Below, in pieces: positions 33,201 through 45,200 of a DNA stretch of 51,592 nt (within the stretch, counting starts at the first letter, position 1; every line of letters begins with the position of its first letter). This DNA comes from Acanthaster planci. Taxonomy: Eukaryota; Echinodermata; Asteroidea; Valvatida; Acanthasteridae. The notes beneath the pieces were generated by a model that did not search any database, was not told where the DNA came from, and saw only the letters and a program-made list of their open reading frames with translations. The stretch lies in the NCBI RefSeq assembly GCF_001949145.1, contig NW_019091424.1:1573979-1625570 (forward strand). Reading direction: 5' to 3'. A program made the position numbers and the translations under genes.

Positions 33201-36200
33201 GCACGAATTGCTCCAGAACTACCCAAAGCTGCGGTTAAATTTGCACGGTCTACTAATTTCTGAGTGCGCTCACATCAAATTTGAACGAAAAGCAAAAGAA
33301 AAAAATGTACACGTAAATAAATCATGACAAGACAGCATTTCTAAACACTACGCAAAAATTCACGGGGTAAACGGGTTGAGCAGTAATGACATTAGTGCAC
33401 CATTCTACCTTCGTCACTGTATTGGGACACCGACTCTCGGGCACCAGGCTGATCGGTTGCCGGGGGAGATGCCTCTTCCCTGGCGGCTGCTTGGGGCACT
33501 ACGGCAACAAACGTGCAAGACACAGCATCACGCCACACACAGACACACAAACACAAAGGTTAAAGGAAAAAATCGAAGGTTAGTCAATTCAAACCGGCTA
33601 CAGCAGGTTAAACAGCCAAACGCATGCAGAGAAACTGAGAAAGATGGCAACAAGAATGAGGCGGCTTTCCTTTCTGCAGATGATGCCAAGTCAGGTGACC
33701 AAGTCACATGACTTGAGTCACATGACCGAGTCACGTGACCGAGTCATGTGATGAAAGTAGGCTTCTGGTACATTTTGGGGCAGCCTGAGATGTGATTTGC
33801 TGTCCCCTAAATAACTTTCAAACCCTGTTTGTCCTCTGCTTTTCGTAACCCTCACTGAGGTGAAACGAGAGTGGTAAAATTACTCTGCCAATATCCCGTT
33901 ATTCTGGACATTACAACATCGTAAAGCCACATCTGCGACATTCTGCTTAACTCAACAAATTCTTGTAACAGTGTTAAGGTCCTGCTGGTACCAAGGCCTC
34001 CGTTATGAATATAAAGTACAGAGCATAACCACCAGATATACAATGCTGTGAGCTTTCAAATAGGCAAGAAGTTCCAGGATCGGCTGCCTGATGACACCCG
34101 CACACTGTCTTTTTCTATGACAGTTTTTTTTCTATTTCAGGATAAAGTGTTACATTTGTGGTCTTTTCTGGTTTGAACAGAGAGCTAAGACTACAAGTCA
34201 ACTAGCATGCTACCTTCGTCGCTATACGCCGACATAGAATCCCTAACGTGCGTCGGCTGGCGGTAGTTGATGTAGGGGTCGTCTGCCCTGCGATCGTCTC
34301 CAGCTACAACAGGCTCGGGTTCTACACATGCAAGGCACACACACACAGAGACATACAAAGCAGCGTGGGAAAAGTCAGAAGGGGTGCAGAGTGAATTCGC
34401 AGGTGTGGCCAGGTGTGACTTTTTTTTTCTATTCTGAATTACGAGAGGAAATGCCACTCAGCTCTTTGTTCAAGTCGACGTGGTGAAATGCTGGCTTAGC
34501 AATGAGGGCATTTCTTTTAAAATGTCGCTCAATTTTAAGAGATGCGTACATCTATCTCTTCCAACTTGGCAGGTGAAACTAACCAACAGACTTCTTTTCA
34601 AACCATGCACAGTTTTGTAATCACACACTGTTTCAAGTTCATAAAGCTATAATTGTTTTTCCAAGATATGTAAACCTCTGTGCGGCTACAAGAAGTGTAG
34701 TTTATTTCATTTAATTTCTTGGTATTATATGCTGTCTGGCCTTTCAGTCGGGCTATTTCTGAAGATCATCAGGAGCAAGTGTGAAGATCGTTAGTCTGAA
34801 GGTCTGAAAGTTTGAGGTCAGAATGCCAGACAGAGTGTATGTCCATTGTTTCGACACCCTTCGGGGTGCTGATAAAATTAGGGAGTTGTTTATAATGTTC
34901 AACAGATCTCCAGTGGAGAACGAAAAAGTCAGGAAAGCAACTCAAAAAGCAAACCGACCAAAACCAAGCACTTCAGTCCGACCGGGACTCGGTTAAATCA
35001 TACACATGCAGGTTATCCAAACTTGTTAACTGGGAATAATGCCACACTCATGCAAAGCTAATAAATTCATAACAACCATCGGCAGCACAATTTTGCACAG
35101 ACTCTGACAGTCACATGCAGAACGGATCTTGACAAATGCCAAGGCCTGGCCTTTTTTTTTTTTTTTTTACTGTTTAGTGTTGTACGCAACTCTCCTCAGA
35201 AAACATCAACTGCATGCATTCAGTTATGAAAATAACAACTAACATTTCCCCTGCCCAAACTTTCCAAGTTGTCGTGGCAAGTACTTGTCTCAAGCAAACC
35301 TGTACATATCTTGCTCATCACGTTTATTTTCCCAGTGCCCAAATGTGGTTTTAAGACCAGATGGCTTTAGGTTCAGAATTAGTGTGTTAACAGGACAATG
35401 TGAATGCTTGATTGACCAGGTACAAGTTTTCACAAGAATACCTGAAAGGGTAAATAGATTTCCAGGGTTAGCCCTTTTTTAAACACAGCGACCACATCGT
35501 GGCTAAGGGGGTAGCGTGTGCATAAATCGCTCAGAAATCTGCCGATCCCTTACCTTGTGACCGGTAGGTGTCATACGGGTCCCGCCTCTGCCTGGGCTCC
35601 TCCTGCCGCCGGTCATAGGAGTCGTAGCCGTAAGGCGGGGCGGATTCTTCCACGGGCGGGGCCGACTTGACCGGCAAGGGGGAGGCCTCGTAATCCAATC
35701 TCCTGGCTGCTTTGTGCGACAGGGAAAATTTCCGCATCAGATTGTCTGCTCTTGTTTTCTGTCAATATCCTGCCGTCACAAACTTTCACGCCCACTGGTG
35801 TGTCTACGTTTAGGTTTACTGCAGCTAGTGATCGGCTTTTGAAAACCTTTTTTCAGCTCAGACAGCTGGTGTTTCAAAGTGACCGTGGAGCCGGCGGTAC
35901 GGCTGAAGATGGGGATGAAGCCGCAATTAAAAAAAAACACCAAATTCTATTTGATCTCAACAGGGCTCCGACTTTACTGGGCTAAGGCAGAGAGTATTGT
36001 TCAGTAACTTTTTGAGCAAAAAATAAGCAGAGAACCAGTCGCGACACGTGTAAAGTGAATGGCATCTTGTTGGGTAACCTGTTTTTGTTATGTAACCACT
36101 TCCCGTGCTTGACATATTTTCGGTGCTCCCTAGCTCCACGAAGTTAGGCTCCGTGAGCTCAGAAAGCAGGGACTTACCGGGGCCGCCGGGTGCGGAGGCG

Positions 36201-39200
36201 GAGCGCTGGGGGGCAGGTCCGCTCATCCTCTCGCCGCTGCTGGGAGCATGCAGGGTCTGGCTCTTGAGTGGGGAGCGGGTCGTGGTCCAGACGCCCGGGT
36301 TGAAGTCCTGCTCGTCCCAGCCGTCCTGCTTGTAGAGGGGGCGCAGGTCCCGGAATCCCCACATAGTGCTCAGGACCTGGTTGACAGTAAAATTCCGTTC
36401 CATTACACTATGGGAAATCAACTCGGCTCCAAAGCAGCTTCAGTAGCCACAGCAAAGCAACTTGGGCTTAACTGCGAGGCCCCGGAAATAATTCATGAAC
36501 CGATTGGGGTCAGGTGCCCATTTTGGAATACAGGTTTTAACCCCTTGAAAAATCACAACTTGCACCTGTGCAACATTCGACATATATCATGTATATAGGA
36601 CCATCTCAGAATCATTTTTTATTCATCTGTCATTTGAAGCTTAGGGCCCATCTGAGAATCTCGTTTCGTGCATGCACATTTCAAACCGAGGGCATATTTC
36701 AAAATGTTTCGGCTGTTCACCGTCTGAAGTTGGGGGCTCATGTCACAGTCAGGTTTCTCTTTCACGCATCAATAAACACTGCAGATTCATATCAGTCACA
36801 TGCGCAACACGCCACTTCCTTTCCTGTCTCCAAGCGGTGAAGTAAAACCCAGCTCGACCTTCACACCGACCAATTCACTGCAGAGATTTCAGAATTGTTT
36901 CTTTTTTTGCCGGAATAAATCTGTCTTTCGTACCTGGAAGGCACACTTGATGACGGCTGACGGGTACTTGTTGTGTAATTTCGTGATGGAGACGAGCTTC
37001 TCGATGCCGCTGGCATCTCTTAGGCATCTGAGGGAGAACGAAAAGGGAGATTCCGCATGACGAAATAATGCCACTTTTCAGCGAGAAAAACCGGTAAGAT
37101 ACACCTGTACATGTCGTCTGCGGCAGCTGCCATTCTGCTGGAATGTAAACCCCTTCGGCATTTTAAATTCCGGATTTACTTTTCCCTTCCCTGACCAAAA
37201 GTGCTTTTGAGAGAGTGCAAACTAAAAAAAAGAGGCTGTAACTCTTGATTTTTAACCCGAGGTACACAAAAAAAAAAGGTCCGCGAAACCTCAAGGTAAA
37301 CACCTCTGGCTACTGCCCAAATAAATTTGCCGTTCTCTCTTGATTTGTGGCTCGAGTATAATCGTGTGAGACATTCCCAAAACCTCCTTGCTTTGGAAGT
37401 CCAAACAAACAAGGGGTCTCACCTGAATCAGATTCGGGGGAGGGGGGTCCCCTCTAGTTTTGAGGGTGAAGGGGAGATGATAGTGGCGGAGGTGGGATGG
37501 TTTCTCACTTTGAATTCTCTGAGAACACGGACAATTTCTCAGAGTTATTGTTGGTGAGCTTCCGTAGGGTGTTCAAGGCAGCAAACTAGGGAGTCGGTAC
37601 CAAGCTGAGACTTTAATCAATCAAGGTTTATTGGGGGGGCAAACTTCCAGGCTTTTTTTTTGGGGGGGGAGGTTGAAGGAAGGGGATTTACTCACTTGGA
37701 ATTCTCCGCATTCCTGCTAATGAGTTCCTGCAGGGCGTTCAGCACGGCCACCAGCGAGTCTGTACTCAGCTGCCTGCTGTCGCTGCCGCCTGCCACCGAC
37801 ACGTCACCGCTGGGCAGCCGATAGACCAGATCCTTCATGGCGTACTTGCCTAGTCACACAGGGTCATGAGAACGCAGGATTAAGCGTTTGAGGGATCTTA
37901 CCCCATCAAAAAATGTTCCAATTTTGGACCACAGGTTGTGGAGTTTAGGAATGACTCAATTCCAAAATTTAAATGAGGCAAAGTTATTCATACATACGCA
38001 ATAGAACTTGTAAACTACAAACCACAATCTCTTTGTGGTCACGTACTGCCAAAATCAAGCCAAGCCTTAAGCCGTTTACTTGGCCAGTTTCACGGTTGTC
38101 AAGTCAAGTCAGGTCTGAAGCCACGCTCAAGTGTGCGTAACCCCCCCCCACAACATTTAGCAAAGGAGGACTCACCGATGAGTTCCTTATTCCTGGAGTC
38201 CAGCGACAGGTTGCGCAGTGCCCTGGACACGGCAGCCACTATCTTGTCGTTTTCCAATCGCAGCAGCTCCACCAGCACCGCCAGGCCCTTTTCCTTACGC
38301 ACCTGGGCTCTGATGTACAGGGCCCACTACGGAGGAAGGAACGACACCAAAGAAATCACAGCATTCAGTGACCACTGATGAGAGAGGTTTTCATAAGGTT
38401 TGCACAACACACGGTCGGACATTAACGCTAACCCTCCTCAGTCCTCCGAAATCCTTCGGGTGGTTTTGGAGGGTTTTTGGAGGATTGAGGGCGAATGGCA
38501 AGAGTGTTATGGCTTGTAGAAAGGATGCAATGCATGAGGGCCGTGGGTTAGACCTTGTGTTGTTTTTGCCTAGTCGTGCATAAATCCAGCCCCATATTTC
38601 TTTGGAATCAACCGCACCGCTCAAGAATGCCATTCGCACTGCCTCAACGCAATGACAGGGATTACCGGAGGATTTTGAAGGATTGAGACACTTCCAAGTC
38701 ACATTTCCAGGAAATTTTGGAGGATTTCAGAGGATCGAGGGAGAATCCAATTTTTTCACCCCCGAAATTGGAGGATTTTGGAGGATTGAGGAAGGGTCCC
38801 CAGCAAAAAGGGCCTAGGGGGTTAGGGTTTAAAAATCCTCCTATGCAAAGGTGCAATCTGCACCAAGTCGTCCGATCAGTCTGTAGCGGGAGAAGTGGAA
38901 GGAATTTTTGACCGGCTGTGACTGTCACAGCAAAACGCAGGTCAACCTTTGTGGGGTTTTTTGGCGCCATGGGAGACTTGTACCAACATGCACCTGTCTT
39001 GTGCGTTCATGGCACAAGTACGTCGGTTAGATGGGTGACGCGGTTGTCACCCTGCATACCAGCTGATCTCAAAGATTTTCCCAGAAAAGGACAAATCTTT
39101 AGCTCGAGTGACATCATTTTGTAAGGGCATTGGATTTCCTGAATGGGGGGGGTGCACACTGCATGGGTACGACGGCAACAGCGCTCAACGTGCACAGTGC

Positions 39201-42200
39201 ACTGAAACTGGACCCTGCTTTCTGCTGGCGTTTGATCCAGTCAACTGTGGCGCACTGCCCCAATATCCACCGTTGCGATTCGTTGCGGTTTGCTGCAACC
39301 TGCTGGGTTGCATTCTTTTGCGTACAGCTGGGCTCTGCTTTCAGCTATGTTGCATTTTGTTACGTTCAAAAGGGTTCTCAGTTTAGCTGTTGCATTTGAA
39401 AAGTTTTCACTTTAGCAGGGTTAAATTTGGTTGCATTGAGCAGGCTACGTAGACGAGAGCTAATTAGATGTGTACAAAATTGCCCCTTTAAATATCTGTT
39501 GCCGACTGTTTCGATTCAAATCTCGTGGGGGGAGGACTCTCGGCAGACAACTCACCCTCCACTCTCCCGAGGAGATGTTCTGGATGGTGCCCGTGGTGGC
39601 CTCCAGGGTGACGTGGTTGGAGCATTCCGACAGCAGCTGCAGGTAGGGCCGCACCATCTCGTGGGCGAACAGCAGCTCCGCCCCCCTGGGGGGCTGCTTG
39701 CGCTCAGGGATGGGCGTGTTGGGATCCCACGTCATGGTTTTCCTGGGGCGAGAGGGAAAAAAAACAGGCAAGGTGTGGTGGGGAACGGGAGAGAGAAAGG
39801 TAAAACCTGGGCCCAAATTCTTAGACCTTCACACCGCTGAGCAACAACATTCTCGGCGAGCGTCAGGAGGGAACCGGCAACGGGCAGCATGTACATCATG
39901 GCGCTTTGGCCGGTAACCCATTTTGGCTCAGCACATTTTTTTCCCGGGAATGGACCTGCCCTGGGTCTACTTACTGCAATGTCGACGTTGAGTATTTGCT
40001 GCTTGGGGTGGAAGCTTCCATCTTCTTTTTCTTGTTGCCCCCAAAGCAACCAGAATTGTCATCGGCTGTGCGAATAATGCATACATGAATACATTAAATG
40101 CATGAATATTCAAACAACACCCCCCACCATGGGTCAAAATTCGAAAGGGGGACGTGTCCCCTCCCCATGAGTTTGGTGTGGGGGACACAATGTCAAATGT
40201 CCCCTCCATGTTTTAAGCAAAACAAAAATACTAAAGGAATCCTTGGTGTTCTTATCAGAAATATTCACCGGTAATAATAACAGTAAAAATGTGATATAAT
40301 GCAATGTACCTGCTGAAGCAGCATGCAGCGTCGAGAATGAAGGAATATGACACTTTACAGTCGAATTCATGTATATGCTTTACATGCACTTGTTGGTGTT
40401 AAAGACAGAGGTCTACAGCTCTTGCTTGAAGCAATAAGGAAATTTCTCAAAATGCCAGCTACAAAGTCACTGCCCCCCATCTCTGAGAACTTTGGTACGA
40501 GCAGTCTGGTTTCAGGGTCTCAGGACCCTGTATGCCTGAGGCTACGACAGGGGAACCACACAAAGCCAGAAGTGAAGACACAGCCCGAAAATCATGCGGC
40601 TGGGAGGATGCCAGCCATAGCCATGATTTTCAAAATGGCTGCTCAAACATGTACACATGAAAATACAGAGCCTGTTGAGATCAATAGATAAGCCGCTGTA
40701 AGCCTGTGATTAATGAATTCAGATATGCGACAGGTTTAAGAGAAATCATGCATAATTCATGACATGTTAAATGGCACGTTAATTATTCAGTGAATGGTTA
40801 GCATCATGTGACAGGGCATTACACTTTTTTCCAGGTATCTTCCATACGATCACAGCACAGATCTTGTTGAAGTTTCCTTCACAGCTTCAAGGACCAATCC
40901 GGAACCATTCTAAGATTTTTTTTTTTTTTTCATTTTCCGCGATCCTCGATTCGCTGGAACTTTTACCCACGGCCAAATCCAGTTTCTCCCCCCTCCCATT
41001 TTTCAATGGAACTTCCACACCCCCAGGAAGGACTTTTCCAATTTCTTCTACACGCCTCTTTTCTTCTGACCTATAAAGGTCATCCCTGTCCGGACAAAGA
41101 TTCTCAAACCAACTCTATCTGGCGACATCCATCCCTCTTCCTGGTAAAAATGGAGGGGGGAAAGGGGAGGCATTTGATGACTTTCGTCAGGAATGCGTGA
41201 TGACCAAGCTTCTGACCCTTCACTTACCTCCGAAACATCCGGGGTTACTCCTGGCTGCAAAACCCACATGGAAACGAACACAAAAGACATTTACACAGCT
41301 GCTCACAATGGCTGGTACCCCGTAAGTCCAGCATTCACGTTGCAGTATTTTGTTTACTTAAATTCACTGCTCCTTTTGGGCCTCTCTGTGCTTTCGTTTC
41401 AACAAATGTCAGTACTCTGTCACTCCTCAATGCCCTGGAGAATAGAGGGTTTGCATGGCTGCCATCTTGCAGGCCATGCAGTTTTTTTCCACAGGGTATG
41501 CACAAAGGAGGTTCCCTGTAGAACAAAAAGAACTGCCCTGCAAGATGGCTACCACGCAAAGCCTCTATTGTGTATGTAGGATAGTCTGAAAGGGCAGATT
41601 CCTTAGAATGCGAACATCACAAAATCCCCCCCCCTAAAAAACCAGCTGCACTCAATGCAGAAATACGCGTACGGTTCCACTGGTTAAAAAGGATCAAAGG
41701 CTTATCTCCTAGGGTAGGTGAAATACGTGCCACTTTGTAAAGACATGTTTCGTTATTAAGACGGACGTTTTTTGTTTGATGTCAAGGATTTGGCAGCATT
41801 AATCTTGGACAGAAACTCATTCACAGATTGGTATAAACTATTTCATGGACCAACACAAGCAGGCTATCACATACTGAACGTGAAAAAAAAAATAACCAAA
41901 AAGTCCCGTTCTCAAACAACTCACGTTTCTTCTTGGCCGGAGATCCCGGTCCGTTCCTGGCGGGTGTGGCCCTGGGAGGAGGGGCGGGAACGGCGTCTGG
42001 GTGATTGACCTCGTTGGAGATCTTGAAGGACAGGTTACGGATGATGCACATGGCATTCTCCACGATCTGAGGAACAAAACCCCCCAAAAGTGGCCAAACT
42101 CTCTATCAGTGAGACTCACTCCATCATGTGACCATTCTGCCAATGTTCCATCGCTAGAATACAGAATACTGGGCAAGGGCGGATCCAAGATTTTCAGAAG

Positions 42201-45200
42201 GGGGAGCCCAAACTTGGAGGGTCAAACGTGAGCATGCAGTGCCATGCTCTTACAATGTAAATGTTGTGGAGCCAAGGTACAATTCATTGTCAAGAAGGCA
42301 GTGGGTAGGGGGCGCCCAATGTGCCCCCTTGAATCCAATGGTCCAATAGTTCTGATGCTTGATGCAGGTGGGATGATGTGACGGTTTGAATCCATCCCGT
42401 CTCATGCTGCCTGTGTTCTTCCAGCAATACACCTTAACCACAACTGCCTGTCTCCACAACAAGATAGACGTCACTGGCTTAAAACCCTCCTCCATTTCAC
42501 AGGGGTCATGATTTCCTGACCACCATAACCAAAAGTGCCTCACCGGTCAAGGGTCAAAGGTAGTAGTATTAACGCAAACCAAGAGCCCCTTACCTTGTTG
42601 TCCATGTTGTTGGTGTCAATGGCCGACTTGATGACGTGCATCAGAGCGTCCACCAAACCTGAGCAGTCCCGCATTTTCTTACGGGCCTCTGGTCCGCCGG
42701 AGCTCAGATTTCTGTGGAAAGGGAAGACAACAGAGAGAAAACATCACTTTCAGGTGGAGTGTTTGGTTTGGACTTTTAGGGGCAGTTCATCCAATACGCA
42801 CTGTGTCTAGGGCCTGAGAAACAAACTATGGGTCCTATAAAAAATTTTTAGGGCCGGCAAAGATACCTGATTCTCTTGAGTTTACAAGTTTAGAAGAGCT
42901 TTCACCACTTGCTGCCGGGTGCTTTGGAAAATGCGGTGCACATAATCGGGACTTTTTCAAGATTTTCAGTTTTCAAATTCTTCAAAAATTCACCATTTCA
43001 ATTAATGGACATTACCACCCACACGAAATACTGTCTGGTGGCCACTCTAGTCTGACAGACAAAATCTATTGACGCCTGAGTATTTCAGCCAGGCCTGCAG
43101 CCTTGTAAAAAGAGCCCAGATTGTGCGTTGTTACATAACGTTCTTCTGTTCACGAATCTGACACAGTGCGCTGCTGACCTCTTTTCAATAGGGGCCAGGT
43201 TAGCATGCAACGGGGCTGTGCTGGGGCTGTCCTGTGTGGCTCATCGGTGCGGTGGGGGAGACAGTAACCCTTACCGTAGACAGCCAGTGCTGTTTCTGTA
43301 CACGCCCGACCAGGCATATTCAGTCGGCAATCGGTTGTCTGGGTTGCCCGGTGTCCAGCCCGAGTCTGGGACGATGATGTCATTCACAAAGACCGCGAGA
43401 CCGTCGTCCAGGATCGGCTTCTTGAGGGGCTGTGGGAAAGAGGAGAGAAGGGAAATCGAGTGAGACACACGAGGGATGCTTCTGCCACCGACTGCAGGTT
43501 TTGTGCACAATTCAGTTGAAAATTGGCCATGCCCATCCCAAGGCGTGTGATGAAAACTGTTCCACTGTGTATGCAATTCCTATCATGACGTGGTCGCGAC
43601 ACAATTTTAAAATGACTACGGCTTCGCTAACCACTACATGATATGCTGTCTACAAACTGGTTTTCTTTACGATCAGTCTTAACAAAAATCGGATCGTGCG
43701 GAAGTAAGGAGGGTTGTGAGTGAGTGTAGGCTCACCTCCGATGAAGACAAATTCCAAAGGGTCCCCGTCACGACTTCTCTGGTCTGAAAGAGACAAAATG
43801 AAGAAGAGGAAAGGTGCATCAGGCATCTTTTGAGAAGGTGGGGTGACAGATTTCGTCCTTCATGATCTTGGCCGTCCCATGCCCGTTCTTTTAAACCCTA
43901 CATTTGGTTTTGTTGATAGGGTCATGTGTAATTCATGCCTCCGCATGTGTCAGTCCATTTGCATCCAGCTGGCCTAAGGGGGAAAACGTAAACGTCTCTT
44001 GGCCTGCAGGTCTCTGAGAAATAGGCGTTCCACGTGAAGGCTCTGCCTTTTTCCCACGAAAATGGAGTTCAAGTGATCGTGAGACGTCACTCAACACAAC
44101 TCTGTAGGTCATAACTAACGGGGAAAAAAATTGCATCGCGACAATATTAGAGAGAATGTTACAGAGGTGGCGGGTTCTCGGACATCAAAGGGGGAGGGTC
44201 TTACTTCTGGGTCCTGGGTTGTCCTGAGCAGGCGGATCAGGGCGGGTATACCACCGGCGTTCTTGATGGCCACTTTGTTCTCCTCGTTGGCCTTGCCGTA
44301 GGAGATGTTGCGTAGTGCCCCGCAGGCGCAGCGGTGGATGTCCGGGGTGGGGTTGCCCAGCAACTCCACCAGGATGGGGATGCCGCCCAAGCTCCTGTGA
44401 CGACGAGGGGAAAGAAATAATGAAGGAAGTTGTTGGTCTTTAAAGTCTGGAATCTTCAGGAAGCATTTGTACATGACTGGGATAGGAGTCGGAATCCGGC
44501 ACCTGGTAATTAACGAGTGGGTAATTCCAGAAATAAGGTGTCCAGAAGTATGACATTTTTGTGTCCCTGTTACATCTGATCTTTGTTATTTGACATGGAA
44601 ATATCACCGGAATTGATTTCAAACTATTACTATTTGTTTGGCAGGTCATTTACATTAATTCATCACTCTTGGAAATTAGAAACTGAGTTCTGAACTTACA
44701 AAATCACATGTCAGATGTGACAGGGACACGATAAAAATTGGACCTCTAATTTCTAGAATTACCCAGGCACAAAGCAACTTAAAGTCCGTGGGTGGCGAGT
44801 TGGCAGACATCCTTTAAAGGCTGGGTGGAAAGGGGAGAACAAGGAACTAACGCTACACACTACAGACAGCAAACTAGTCCGACCAAAAAACAGACTGACC
44901 TGGTCTTGTTCTTGATGGGGTCGTCCCCGTAGGTCAGATGCTGCAGGTAGCCAGCTGCGTTGGCCACAATGGCCGGGTTGGTGTGGCTCAGGTAGTCGAT
45001 GATCTCCTGCAGGTCGGGCGTCCGCCACTGCGGGTCATCTGCGGACAAGGATCCACGGTCATTAAGTCGCGCCGTTGTACACTTGTACTCTGTTGGTACT
45101 TGTACCCGCATGGAAAAATGTCCAAATACATATTCGCCACAAAGTACTCGTACAAATTAAACTCTCGCGTTCACGGCTGAGAGCTTATACCCAAGCAGGA

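Noticed and set aside
38815-38830. ggggttagggttt as a telomere-like repeat
   Set aside because: A single unit inside a GGAGGATT-rich patch; not an array.
40347-40691. 114-codon plus-strand open frame in a delta-catenin intron
   Set aside because: No recognisable domain and antisense to the host gene; probably chance.
43736-43783. Reading exon 6 as [15 protein letters not shown]
   Set aside because: That frame does not match the phases of the flanking exons; the [16 protein letters not shown] frame does and matches the family.
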